Source: Monosporascus cannonballus
Lineage: Eukaryota; Ascomycota; Sordariomycetes; Xylariales
DNA: 64,000 nucleotides
Assembly: GCA_004154925.1 (NCBI GenBank)
Contig: QJNS01000021.1
Coordinates: 434,001-498,000, forward strand
Direction of reading: 5' to 3'
Shown here piece by piece: positions 51,250 to 63,360 of the stretch (position 1 is the first letter of the stretch; every line of letters begins with the position of its first letter). Position numbers and translations under genes: made by a program. The notes under the pieces were generated by a model that saw nothing but the letters and a program-made list of their open reading frames with translations, searched no databases and was not told the origin of the DNA.

Positions 51250-51465
51250 GATTAATATAATTTAATATATAAATACGTTCGTTATTTTTTATAACTTAAA
51301 TAACATTAATGTGTAATACAATTTCGATAATGATAATATTTTTAATATAACGAAACGCAATAAAGTTATTTTATTATTTTGATTTATAAGATCTTTTTAT
51401 TAATATACATCTATATAATTAAGGTTTAAGAATTGGTTAAATCTTTAAATCGTTGAAGACCATTA
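51250..51465 (+). repeat. Degraded family-B LTR fragment
   Basis: Matches the right half of the LTR at 52,178-52,558: GAAACGCAATAAAG against GAAACGTCATTAAA, and GGTTTAAGAATTGGTTAAA against GGTTTAATACTTGGTTAAA. It has the same orientation. The left end is not defined. Confidence 0.6.
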
Positions 51466-52177
51466 TTATTAAAATTAATACGAAATAAAAAACGTAAGAA
51501 TAAAACAAATTGCAACTTATAAAATATAAGATTTTTAGAATTTAAACAAAATAGTTTTAATGTATATTTAATTAAATAAATATTTTAATACCGAATTAAT
51601 TAATCAATTTAACGGCTTACTATAATATTATAATTTTTATATTCGACGCTCTTTGTTTTTATTTTAAGCTCGTTTTATATTTCTTTAAATATATTAAGAA
51701 ATTAAAAATTAGCAACAATTATTTCTCAATTGTATAAATTACAAACGTTTTACTATTAACAAAACTACTAAAAATAAAATATAAATTTTTGGTTACGATT
51801 AGAAGAACTATTAGTCTGCTAAAACCTTCTAACGCTTTAAAGGTTTTTAAAAGACATTTTATAAGATATTATTTAAAATAGCAAATTTATTTTAATTTTG
51901 CTTAGTAATATTGTAGTTTATACAACGCACTACCTTTTTAATATAGCCTACTTTTTTTGTATTTAAAGTATATAAAATAAACTATAATTTCGTATGTTCA
52001 AGTTATAAATAAAATAATTAAAATCCGACGATTTTTAATTTTATTAAAATGTTGATAAACTTTAATTTTTTTGGGGTTATTTTAAATTGAAAAAAACAGA
52101 AAACTAAAAGCCAAATATTAGTAACTGAAGTTAATAAATACGTTAATTTTTAAAAATAAGATTTTGAAACAAAAATA

Positions 52178-52558
52178 TGTTATGGTTTAATAATTAAAAG
52201 TTTAAAAAACGATCGAAACAGAATTTTAGAAGTTTTTCATTTCTACTAGATTTGTATAAAAAATCTGAATAAATTTTCAAATCTACAAAATATTAAAACA
52301 TAATCAAATTCCCGAATTTAAAAAATAAAGAAATTCGTAAAGCTTTGAAATTTAAAAAACGTTAACAATTAACATATGTACATATTATTCCGTAATTTAA
52401 ACAATATTAGTGTATCATAATAATTCTTTACTTAAAATGTTTTTATTATTACGAAACGTCATTAAATTTATCTATTATTTAGGTTTTAGCAATATTTCTA
52501 CTAACATAAACTCGTATAATTAGGGTTTAATACTTGGTTAAACCCCTTAGCCGTCACA
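52178..52558 (+). repeat. Family-B LTR
   Basis: About 381 bp, from TGTTATGGTTTAATAATT to TTAGCCGTCACA. The right half has few mutations (GGTTAAACCCCTTAGCCGTC). It is the opposite orientation to element B. The flanking 5-mers differ, so it is not a simple solo LTR. Confidence 0.65.
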
Positions 52559-52828
52559 TATCTGAAATTATACAAGCGGCCCACATCTGTTATTCGGACT
52601 TTGTATAAAATGATAGACACTGTCCAGTTAGTCTCTATATGTACTATTCCTGACTCACCTTTTTGGCACTACAATCGTATAAAACAACCAAATCCTTAGG
52701 CTTATGTCAAGCCTGCTGACCAAGGTTCCTTCGTATCTCAAGTTAATGGGAAAACTTACTGGTTCTTATAGCCTGTTAGCGCAATCCTTTCCTTGGAAGG
52801 TTTGTTGAGAAGAGAACGCTAAGAGCAT
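52559..52828. other. GC-richer island left of pogo copy 2
   Basis: About 270 bp of near-normal composition with no recognised content (landmark CAAGCCTGCTGACCAAGG). It is either an unmutated internal leader of the LTR at its left or a non-repetitive relic. It ends at the TA target of pogo copy 2. Confidence 0.35.
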
Positions 52829-52830
52829 TA

Positions 52831-53932
52831 AGATAACCCCTCCATCCGCGCTCCACCCCATCAACGCGCTACCCCATAACCGCGTTACGCGTTAATCCAC
52901 TTACTGATTTTTTTTCCCTATAAAAAAGTTTTGACAACATTTTCAAAAAATAAAAAAAAAAGATTATTCGCTAAAATCTACGCTTGCGAATGATATATAG
53001 CTTTTAGCTTAATTATGTACGATATAAGCGATTAACAAAATAATACGTAAAAACTTTTGAGTTTCACTTTTAAAAGTTGCTAGATTAACAAAAAATATAT
53101 TTTACGCCGCGTCTAAAATGTACAAATAAAACAACAATTCGATAAAAATCGCTAAATTTTATTACAAATTTAAAAGAAAGTTTTAACTTCTTAAGTTATT
53201 GTATAAAGCTAATTAAGTCATGCGTTATTTTCTTCGTAATTTCGCTTATACGTGTAACGTTTTTTAATTAATAACGGTAATTTTAAACGGCTAAAAAAAT
53301 TAAATAACCCCATTTTGATATAGTTATTTTAAAATCAAAATTTTTAAACATAAAATTATCGATTATAAGCGCTGAAAAGGCATTTTTCAAGTCTTTATTA
53401 ATGCATTATTCGAACGTTTTTCTTTGTCGGAAATTAAAATTATTAAATAAAAAACCGTTTTAATGCGAACGAAATCGGAATTATAAAATATATAAAGGAA
53501 AATTATTTCGTTTTTAAGAAAACTTTTAAAAAGGTAGTTTTTTTAAAAAATACGTTTAAAGAATTAAATTATTATAATCGTTTAGGTTAATATTAACAGA
53601 TATTGGTTATTATCTTTAGTAATATTTAAGAGCATTAACGCCTAATAATAACAAATTTTTAATTCGGATAATAGATATGCGAAAACTCATACTTTATTAC
53701 GCTAAAGGTCGGCTAAAAAAATAACGAAATTAACTAAAATAATTTCGCAAAATCTCTATTTTGTATATTAAATTTAAGCACTTGAATAAATAAAAATATT
53801 AATAAGTAGTCGCTATATAAATTATAGTATTTATATATTTATATCGAAATATTTTTAAGAAAAAATATATATTATTTTTAATATACTTATAGTTTTCATA
53901 TTTAGTTATTTTTTAATATATATATATGTATT
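52831..53932 (+). mobile_element. Pogo-like transposon, copy 2, mutated and cut by a retroelement
   Basis: Starts with AGATAACCCCTCC after TA (52,829-52,830) and runs collinear with copy 1 (41,000-42,120) for about 1.1 kb. It then stops at the LTR of the family-B element at 53,933. It is more strongly mutated than copy 1: the first catalytic block reads NANEIGIIKYIKENY, so the DE pair is now NE. Confidence 0.85.
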
Positions 53933-54267
53933 TGTTATAACCTAACAGGCTGCGGCCTCGGGAAACGGTCGTAACGAGAAATTAACTAAGCCATATAGGT
54001 CGAGCCACGTAATAGCTCGACAAGATTTATAATAAAGCCCATAAAGCCAGGCTCGATAAGAACAGAAAAATCAAAGTATATGCGCTTATTAATTCTATAG
54101 TTTAAATAATTTCTGTTTATAATATAATATCGTTATTTAAAATATTCTTAATAATACGAAACGTAATACATTATTATATTTATTACTATAAAATTCCACG
54201 ATATTTCTGTTAACACAAACCCGTACGATTAAAATTTAATAATTAATTGTACCGCTTAGCCGTTATA
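53933..54267 (+). repeat. 5' LTR of family-B element 2
   Basis: 335 bp, TGTTATAACCTAACAGGC ... TTAGCCGTTATA (terminal CA changed to TA). It shares the end pattern of the element-B LTRs (CGTATTACG, then GTTAATAG-like, then GCCGTTA). It interrupts pogo copy 2. Confidence 0.75.
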
Positions 54268-54289
54268 CGTTATAAGTTTTTGTTTAATA

Positions 54290-55360
54290 ATACCGTTAAA
54301 TTTTGAGCAATATCGCCGACATTATATCTACTAGCAAACAGCTCGAATAACCCATTTACCACGTCCTTAATTACTCGGATATTGAAATAGAATTCGAAAA
54401 GGAAAAAGAAAAACCTGGCTTTTCTCGCAAAGAAATTCTTCGACGACTGGATATTATAAACGAACGTATTCTTTAGCTTAAAATAACAATAATAATTTTA
54501 CAACGTCTTTTTAAGCCGCTCATAAAAACCGTAAGGGGAAAAAAAACTCCCATAACCGGGAAGCCCCGTTAAGTAAGCCCGGTTATTTAGCTAAATTCCA
54601 CTAAGAAACTAAGAAAAATTCTTAAACCTTTTAAACCAAACTTTTTCGATAAAACCTTAACCAAATTTTAATTATTTTTAATTTAATACCGAACATATTT
54701 CGGGTATTTTCTTATTCGATTAACCATGTTTAATATATAAATCGAATTTGTAATTAAACCATTTATCCGAAATGAAATTATTTAATTCAAATCTGTTATA
54801 AAAAAATATGTGACCATATTAATTAAAAACAACCCGCAAATAATGCGAATTTACCGCAATTACGAATAGTATAAGCAAACAGTAATAAAACCTTTCGAAA
54901 TAATAAACAAAAAATAAAACCCGAAATACAGATTTAATAATTATAATAAAAAAGTTAATATCCAATTATGCCAGTACATTAATTCAATTAATTATTAAGT
55001 TAAATTAAAAACAAAAAAATATTAATAATTAAGTTTTTAAAGGCCTAAAAAATACAGCAAAAGTTGTTTAAACTTAATTAACCTAATTATTTATTAAATT
55101 ATATCGTTATAATAATTAAAATTAATAATCGATAATACGCATAATGAATTAAAGGTACCAAAGGAAAAAATAATAACAAACGCCGATATACGGCTAATAT
55201 TAATATTTTTCGATACAGTAATATTATTTATGGCATAAAGCTAAGACCTATAGAACTGGGAGCCACTTATAAAAAGAACTGGAACTAGATCTAATGCTAT
55301 AATTTTAACAAGATAAAATATAAGGCAGCATAATACAAAACACTTAAAAAACTCCGTTAA
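54290..55360 (+). pseudogene. Gag remnant with zinc knuckle
   Basis: The plus-strand frame includes KPFKPNFFDKTLTKF, then YRTYFGYF (gag domain start, as in element B), and near 55,290 a degraded CCHC knuckle reading CYNFNKIKYKAA-stop-Y, in which the His and last Cys positions are Tyr. Stops are frequent. Confidence 0.6.
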
Positions 55361-56559
55361 AATAATTAAAAACCTATATTTAAGGAATAATTTAAAAAAC
55401 TCAAAAAAACGAAAACAAATTTATTAACATAATTTAGCCTAAGTATATATCAGGTTTCCCATAGCGAAAATTCCAAGAAAAAATGCGAAAAACCAAAAAG
55501 TTAGCTTAATAAATATCGCGAATATAATAAAAAGCATTATAAAGATAATTACGCGAACAGTAGGACTAGACAGAAAAATCTGTCCCGAAACCCTTAATCG
55601 ATACGGCAAAATATATGCCATATATTGTCAACGACGAAAATATCTCGAATATTAAAAATAAAAATAATATATATATAAACGAATTACTTGCATATACTAT
55701 AAAAAGTTTAACTGTTTAAAATATATCGGAAATAACAAAAACAATAAATAATCATATCGATATTTTCGATTTATAATCCTAAGAAATATTTAGTAATTAA
55801 TCGAAATAAAAACCTGGTCCGAAAAAGATAATACTTAAAAAATCGCGTTTTGTTATTATTAATAATATAATTATTAAACGAAAAAGGAATTAATTTAGTA
55901 TATAATAAAAGAAACACTGTCAAAAAGTTATTACAGCTTTTTATTTTCAATTAATACTTATTATAAACTTTTACGATAAAAGGGTTATCACAAAAAATAC
56001 GTTAATTTACAAAAACACTTTAAAAATATAATTAAAATAACGTATCATAAAATATAATCGCAAATATAAAAAAATTTGTTTAATAAGAAAAACCAATAAC
56101 AAAATTAAAAGCAATTAATAAAATTCGAACAAATAAAACGCCGGCAATAATAACAAATATAATAACTTAACGCTCTAAATAAAGATATACATATAAAGCT
56201 TATTAAATTCGAAAACAAATTAAAAAAGAATTACTTGTAAAAAAGCCGCAAAATAACGAAACTCAAAAAAATTAAAGAAACTTCCTAAAAAAAGCTTTAA
56301 ACACGACGATAAAAATTATTAATAGCCTTATTATTTTAGATATACGAATAAAAACGTAATAATATACCGCAATAATAAATTACGGAATTCTGGGCAGGAA
56401 TTATATTATACTAATTATAATTAATAAACTTAAATTACCATAAAAATACAAAGTAAAACCTTTTATAATGACAAATACAGAAAATTAAAAATTTGCTTAC
56501 GATAAGGGGAAAGTCATACGCAAAATTATTTATTTCGAGATTTTTATTTAAAAATAATA

Positions 56560-56676
56560 TTAAATAGTTAATTTCGACATCCTTCCACTTAAGAATTATA
56601 ATACAATCTTAGGATTACCATAAATACGCTAATACGAAATTTTGATTAATAAAAGAATTAGCCGGATAAGGTTTAC
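56560..56676 (+). pseudogene. Retroviral-type protease C-terminus fragment
   Basis: The plus strand reads LPLKNYNTILGLP-stop-IR, then YEILIN, corresponding to the LPLxxYDxILGxPWL ... IDWK block at the end of Ty3 aspartic proteases. Asp is now Asn, and Trp is a stop. Confidence 0.6.
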
Positions 56677-57097
56677 TGTAACGAACCTGTCATACACCAC
56701 CTGGTAGTATGAGCAGTATCCGAAAAGGGTCTTGATTTGCAAATAATAATAGGGCGAGGAATAACTCAGTATGTTCGTTAAAAAGATTTTACGGTACTCC
56801 TTTCTCAATCAGAGAACGGTACAGTTACCTCTGGCTAAGAGCTTAGATTAATAGCTAAAGAGCAGAACTAAATAGGTGGCTATTTACATAGGAAACCTGA
56901 AATCTTATATTTTCTTTTATTTTACCAGTATAATACTGATTTCTTGGATCTGTTAAATTACCCAGATTACAGTGATCTGTATGATTTAATAAATTAGTTA
57001 AATCATTTTAAATTACGTAATTTAAAGTATGGAACTTTTCCTTTTTTTACAGCCCTAGGGCCTCCAGAACGAATTTATTCGGGGATCCGTAATACCA
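56677..57097 (-). repeat. 3' LTR of the chromovirus
   Basis: 421 bp with TG/CA ends: TGTAACGAACCTGTC at the left, ATCCGTAATACCA at the right. On the minus strand the purine tract AAAGGAAGAGAA directly precedes it. It is almost unmutated. The 5' LTR must lie beyond the pogo insertion at 63,420, outside the window. Confidence 0.75.
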
Positions 57098-57189
57098 TTC
57101 TCTTCCTTTTAGGATTTTTGTCCCAAAGATAAAAAGGTAAGTATTCCTTCCTTTTAATTGAAAACTGTTTTTTTTACCGCTAACTTATT

Positions 57190-57825
57190 ATGGCGGGTCG
57201 AGCAGAAAAACCGGCGCGCCCTTTCCGTGCGAACCAGCGTTAGATTTGCGATAACCGGTTTGCTTATATTTTCAAATTTGGATTTAAGGTATTGCCTTGT
57301 TCTAGCTGCCTTTTATCTGGGGAGTCTAAGTGCTTTATGATAGAGAATATTCCAAGCTGTTATTATTATACCCGTCGTTAACGTTACTGTAACGGATTAA
57401 CGATTGCCATGTTTTCGTTGGAAAACATTAGTTCCGAGCGTAACCGCCTTTAAAGGGAGCGTCGTACTGTTAAAAACGAGTTCGTGGAACTGTAGCGAAA
57501 ATTTCAAGAGGAGATGTCGAAAAAAATAAACAAGCTATAATGCTTACGTCGTTAGGAAGATATTTTGAAGAAGAAAAGGTTGCAGCTGCTTTTCGAGGGT
57601 TACGAGCTGGACCAGTTAAAAAAGCGGGAAAGGATAAAAGAAAAGCGACGTCGTATGGAAACGGAACAAGCGCAGCTTGCTTCAAAGATAAACGCCATAA
57701 CAAAGGCGTTTATTTTTTTCGACTGGAACGCCGAAGGTTTAGATTTGAGCGGGGGACCGTTATCGCTTATAACCTTGGCCGCATTAAAAATGGTCGGTCA
57801 GGATTCTGGCGGTAGAACGTTTTAA
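57190..57825 (+). pseudogene. Antisense cysteine-cluster/coiled-coil frame in the chromovirus
   Basis: One plus-strand frame of 212 codons, from ATG at 57,190 to TAA at 57,825, interrupted by six in-frame stops that are all TAA or TAG and could each derive from CAA, CAG or another codon one transition away. The order is: basic start (MAGRAEKPARPFRANQR), a cysteine-rich stretch with CSSC, K-C and later Cys positions partly turned to Tyr, then a long charged coiled coil (ENISSERNRL, KFQEEMSKKINKL, and the undamaged LDQLKKRERIKEKRRRMETE), ending in a small Gly/Leu-rich tail. The cysteine spacing recalls a zinc cluster. It is opposite in strand to pol and sits between pol and the 3' LTR. It could be an accessory retrotransposon gene or a captured host gene. 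I recognise no named family. Confidence 0.55.
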
Positions 57826-57892
57826 TTAGGTTTATCGCATTCGTTAAGTAATTAAGTGGTTTTTACGTATTTTTTTTATATAAGTATCCTTC

Positions 57893-60800
57893 CTATTTAA
57901 CTAAGTACTGGATTTTATTTTTAATCATTTTGGAATCCAGTATTCGTTTAATTTCGTATTCGTCTAAGTTTTTTTCGAGTTCTAGGTCTATTTTCAACGG
58001 GGCGTTCTTAGGTGTTAGTTTAAGTAAAAAAATATGGAAAACAGGGTGTATTTTTATGTTTTTGGGTAACGATAGTCGGTAATTGGTCCTGGAAATAACT
58101 TTCTTAACCTTAAACGGGCCAAGCTTTTTAAAATCGAATTTGTCGTTAGGTTTTTTTGTTTTGATCTGTAAAATATTCGAGGTTACGTTTTGTTTTTGGC
58201 GTAGCAAGTAAACCTTGTTTTCTTTCGTTAAAATTGATCCTTTAATTTTTTTTTTGTTGTAATATTGGGTTATCCGTTATTAAAGGAATCGTAATTTATT
58301 TTGGAGACGGGCTTAAATTATCTTGATTTTTGTCGTTAGTATCTTTGTTCTTAGGGCAATCGTAACAATTTTTGGTACTTTGTTAAGCGGTTGTTTGGGT
58401 CGTTTTACCTTTGCATCGTATCCGTACATAGCCGTATAAGGAGATACGCCCATATTCCCGTTAACGGAAGTATTGTAAACGATTTATGCTAGTGGTAAAA
58501 GCTTTACCCAGTTATCCTGTTGGTAATTAACATAGCTCCGAAAGTACTGTTCCAGAATTTAGTTTAGTTTTTCGGTTTGGCCATTTGTTTAAGGATGATA
58601 TGCTGTTAAGAACTTAAATTTGGCACTTATTTGTTTAAAAAAGCTAGTACCGAATTTTAAAATAAATAACGTATTTTGGTTTGAAACGATTTTTTCAAGT
58701 ATCCTATGCTTGTTAAGGTATTATTTAATAAAGGCGTAAGCTAATTATTTTGCCGTTGCATTTCCTTTAAAAGGTAAGAAATACTTATATTTGGTAAATT
58801 TGTTAATAATTACCCATATTCCGTCGTATTCGATTCCGGTAACTGGGTTTTTAAATGGAGGTAAGCTAATAATAAAGTCCCAAGCTATAATGTTCTATGC
58901 TTTGTTAGGAATGTTAGTAAACTGTAATAACCCGTAGGATTTATAGCGTACTGCTTTGGTTTTGTTACAAACGTTGCAGTTCTTGATAATTATTTTGACT
59001 ATACGGCGTAACTTAGGGAAATCGTATTTTTCCTGTAGCCGTCGGGTGGTTTTAAAGATTCCTTAATATCCGTGTAATAAATTTTCGTGGAATTCTTTTA
59101 CGAATTGTTTTTGTTGGTTTCTGGGAACGTAAATTTTGCCATAGTACAATAATTGATTTTTCGATTATCCTTTTAGCTGCTGAATTTCTTTTTGTTCCTT
59201 TGTATCGTAAGAATTCCGGAACTGTATCAAAAATTCGGGGGATAGTTTTTTGATTATTTTATATAGTTATACAGTGTTATTTCTGTTGTATTATAACATC
59301 TTTATATTTTTTTTGGATATCTTGGAATCGTAATTTTTTTTGCGACTGAAAATATTTGCCTGGATATTTTTTTTTCCCTTAATGTGGTATATTTTAAAGT
59401 TAAACTTTGATAAAAAAATTATCCATCTTTCGTACCGTTTGTTTAGTTTTTGAGTTTTCATAAATCGAATAAGGTTTTTGTGATTAAAGTAGATATCGAA
59501 AGGTTTTTTTGTTTTACTGAGGAATGGCTTTTACTTTTTAAGAACATTAATAATTACCAATAATTCTTTGTCGTAAATCGGATATCTGAATTTTGTATCC
59601 CGGAATGCCTTTAAGTAATATGCCACCGGATACCACTTGCCGTTATCTTCCAGTTGTTCTAGGACGGCACCTAGTACGTAATTTGAAATATCTGTTTTTA
59701 GGCGTTTCTTTTTGTCTGCGTTAAGTAATCTTATTATGGGTCCGCTGGTGATTATATTTTTTAAGATCTGGAACGCTTTCTTTACTTCTTCTGGGAGTTT
59801 AAATTTTTTTTTTACATATTTTTTGGTGGTAAGTTTCGTTAATAGTTTAATTATGTTTCCGTATCCCTTAATTAGGCTACGTACGTAACCCGTAAATCCT
59901 AAGATCTGCCGGATGTTTGTAACGGTCGCCTTATCGGGGATAGGCCAGTTTTTAACTGCTTCCATCTTAAAGCGTTAAATCTGAATTTGGCCGGGGGTAA
60001 GAGTATATTCCAGAAAGTTTAGTTTCTGTATGTGCCATACGTTTTTAGCTGGGTTAATTCGGATGTTTGCTTCGTTTAACGTCTGGAGCACCTGGGTAAT
60101 TTGCTTCCTATGCTCCTCCAGAGTTTTGGAGTAAATGAGGATATCGTCGAGATAAACGAACATAAATTTGTTTAGAAATTTTCTGAGCGTAATTATAACT
60201 AGGCGTTAAAAGCTGGCGGGAGCATTGGTAAATCCCATAGGCATTATTTTGTATTCGTAAAGTTTATGTATTATTCTAAATGCCGTTTTCCATTTTTTTC
60301 CTTTGGCCATTCTGATACGGTAGTAACCGTTTCGGAGGTTAAGTATAATGAATTATTTTGCTTTATTAGCATTTTTCTTTAACGTATTTATAAAGGTTAG
60401 AAGGTATCCGTTCTTAATCGTGATGTCGTTTAACTGTCGGTAGTCGATCACTTTTCTGAAGATTAGGTTTCCGTTTTTATCGATTTTTTGCTTTCCATCC
60501 TTGGTTTTTGGTACTATAAGAATAGGGTATCCAGCAGGAGAATCAGAGGGTTGGATGTATCCTTTTTTTAGGTTAAGTTGAATGCTTTTCCATAAGGCCT
60601 TTAATTTGTTGGGGTTTATGTGGTAAATTTTGTGGAGTTTAGGATGGTATTTTTTTTTAATGGGTATTTTGTAATCCCATTAACTATGTGGTGGTAACTT
60701 GTGGTTTTCTTTGTCCTTAAACAATTTTTTGAATCGTCGATACTTAGATAGTACTTTGGAAGTCTGATTTGTAATCTGGATTTCCTTGATGATATAGCAG

Positions 60801-61300
60801 ATTTCCTGGTTATCTTCTTTGGATAGCTTTCGTTTCTGTTCCTATGAAAGTGTTTGGCTTTTTTAGTTAATATATAGGTTGCTGGATCTGAGCCATGGCA
60901 TTTCCAAGATAATATCGTATTCGGAAATATCGGCAATATCCAGTGAAATCCACTTTTGGTGTCCTTAAATTTGTACCGGAAGTTTTTCAGTTTTTCGAAG
61001 GATTCGTCCGTTATTATACGTAAATAAGCTTCCATTTATTGTACGTAACTTATAGGATTTTAACTTATATTTCCAAGGAATCTGATATTTTGCTGCTACT
61101 AAAGGAAAGATAAAATTTCTTTTGGTTCCTAAGTTAATTATAGCCTTGAACGTCCTGTTCCTGTATTAAAAAGGAATTTTTATCTGGCCGCGTAATCCTT
61201 TAATTGCTTCGTATAAGGTTTTGTAAATTGGGGCTTTTCGGTACCTTAATTTCGAAGGCCTCGGTAGTTTTTTGATTTTTGATGCCGTCCGGCTTAAGCG
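57893..61300 (-). pseudogene. Chromovirus pol (protease, RT, RNase H, integrase, chromodomain)
   Basis: Read leftward. The protease at about 61,115-61,140 has INLGTKRNF where a D-S-G-A-type active site is expected (Asp now Asn). The RT includes SPAGYPILIVPK, VIDYRQLNDITIK, MPMGFTNAPASF and the intact box FVYLDDILIYSK at about 60,150. The connection and RNase H region (59,531-59,965) has ILGFTGYVRSLIKGY and KTDISNYVLGAVLEQ. Integrase fragments follow (58,200-59,300). The integrase tail at 58,000-58,200 has KLGPFKVKKVISRTNYRLSL and IHPVFHI. The chromodomain start (YEIKRILDSKMIKNKIQYLV) ends at a stop where Trp is expected. Few stops interrupt the frame, so the element is young or only once exposed to RIP. 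Confidence 0.9.
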
Positions 61301-61935
61301 AATTTCCATTCGCGAGTTTTTTTGACAGCATATTTGGTGCATTAATCGTTCTTATACCGGAACCATATTTTCTTGCCGTATTTGCATTAAGGTTTCAAAA
61401 CTGGATTTTCTTTCTGGCTTATCCTTTGGTTTTATGTTTTCTGGGTTATGGGAGTAGAGAGGTAATTTTCCAAAGGAGGTGTTCCTATATTTAGGAGCTT
61501 ATGTTAGACGCAAGGTATCGGAAAATAATATAAATATCCTTACGATATGGCCTTTTAACTTTGTTTTGACTTAGGATGTAAGTAACAAGACTTAGGGTAT
61601 TTTGGCCATCGTGAGGTTTTTGTGCATCGGTATTTATTATTTGATTCGGTAAGGGTTTTATTATTTTATCCGGGCTAAAAGTTATTATTTTTTTTAGTTC
61701 GGAAATAAACAAAATAATCGTTCTGATAGCAGGCGGTAAAATATAGCAGGTTATAAGGGTTTACCGATGGCGTTTTTTGGTAAATGGTGCATCCTGGGAG
61801 CTTATAGAGCTCCGGGGACAACTGTTTATGGTTGCTGGTGTCTGGTCGAAACTAACCGTCCTTTGTATGCATTTCACATTTCTGGGAATTAAGGTAGCAT
61901 TGGCATCCTAGCCCTATGGTTATTTTGGAAGCCGT

Positions 61936-63360
61936 TTATCCTGGGTGATATTTGTAAGCTTTAACCTTAGAGTTCTGGCAAACTGGATAGTTCTCGTACT
62001 TTAGGATGTCGTTCTGGATTTGAATAGTTGTGGTAATAATGAATTCTGGCTGGGAGGAAGTCGAACTAACTTCTTTCTTCTTTTTTTCTGCCTTACTGTC
62101 AGTTTTTTGTTCGGTTATTTTAACTTTTTTTTGGGGTTGAGGAATTTCTTCTTTTTTGGAATTCCTTTTAGCGGGAGAACGGTATTCGCTTTTGAAATAT
62201 CCTTTTTTGCCACAGTTAAAACATTCCATTTTGGACTTGTTTTTTTTGGGTTCCTTCGAAACGGAACTTGCTTTCTTTTAAGGCTTGCCTTTGTTTTTCT
62301 TATTCTAGCTTTTTAAGCCTTTGTTATTATCTCGTCTGCCGGTCCTCTTTTTCTCGAGGTACCGGTCGAAAACTCGTCTGTCGGTAATAATAGCCTTATC
62401 GGTATATTCCGTAAAGGACCCAACCTTGGGTACTTTGTATATTTCATCTTTAACTAAAAGCTTTAGGCTATCGTAATAAGGGTAAAATAACGCGTTTTCC
62501 GGTAAATTCGAAACGGCGGCCAGATAGTTAAATTTAATCGTATATTTAACGGCTAACTTGGTTTAGTAAAAAAGATAGAATTGCTTAATAACATCCTATT
62601 CTTTATTAGGGTTTCCAAAAAGGGCCCGTATTCGCTTTTCGAAGTGACTGTATTTACCGAAAACGTAATTGGTAAGGTCGGAAGATTCCTTTAGATATTT
62701 TTTAAGATAATCCGTTAAAACGGGTTTAAACCATTCCCGGATTCGTCCGGTCAGTAATTAAGAAATAACCATTACCTTTTAATAATCCTCCGTCAAAAAA
62801 CTTTCATAAAATTTAAGGTAAAATTTGGCTTGAACCAGGAATCCGTCAGAGTCTTTTGATCCATTATAGGGTTTAGGGGGAATTAATTTGTAGCCCTTAA
62901 CATCTGGCATTCCATGGTAAATGGGAGGTGGAATAATTCCTTTACGAATCCGGTTAATACCAAATAAAGGCAAGGTCGAAATCCTTTCCTGCATTCGTCC
63001 TGCGCCAGTCGTGGGTAAAGTTATGGCTTTTTTTTCCGAGTACCTCGTATTAGTTATATGCGATCGGTAATTAGTTTTTTAGTTTCGTCCCCTGGGGGAA
63101 CCAAATTAAGGGAAAGCAAGTTTTTTAGCAAGTCGGGCATTTTCTTTTCGTAAAGCCACGACTTCTTCGGCAAGGAGATCAAGTCTTTCTTCCGTCGTAA
63201 GCTTTCTTTCGCCAACATCTTGGCTCTTCTGGCCTCTGGCTGGCTGTTTTTCTTCTGGCTCCGAATCCTGGACCTCGATGGTTTCCTAAGGAGTTGGGGA
63301 AGGCTGTTGCTGGGGTTAAAAGGAAGGTCCTCCCTGGGATCGAATAGTAAGTGGAGCTAT
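61936..63360 (-). pseudogene. Chromovirus gag with damaged start and zinc knuckle
   Basis: The frame begins at 63,360 with ATA where ATG is expected, then APLTIRSQGGPSF. A coiled coil follows (TEERLDLLAEEVVALRKENA), then the gag core (PPKPYNGSKDSDGFLVQAKF). The zinc knuckle near 62,190-62,229 reads CFNCGKKGYFKSEY, where the CX2CX4HX4C pattern needs His and Cys: both are Tyr. Several in-frame stops lie at Gln positions. All these changes are C-to-T or G-to-A. Confidence 0.85.

Larger units (their letters stand above)
53933..56676 (+). mobile_element. Family-B Ty3-type element 2, truncated by chromovirus insertion
   Basis: A plus-strand element beginning with the LTR at 53,933. Gag follows, then a protease-like part. 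At 56,677 the sequence switches to the LTR of the chromovirus, so the remainder lies outside the window. RIP damage is heavy. Confidence 0.75.

Noticed and set aside
60616..61035. 139-codon minus-strand frame between protease and RT
   Set aside because: The true pol reading is in another frame, where protease and RT landmarks continue (ISEYDIILEMPW, KKGYIQPSDSPAG). This one is a shadow.
62020..62316. 98-codon hydrophobic plus-strand frame, possible membrane protein
   Set aside because: It is the reverse strand of the lysine-rich gag/zinc-knuckle region, which yields Phe- and Leu-rich shadow sequence.
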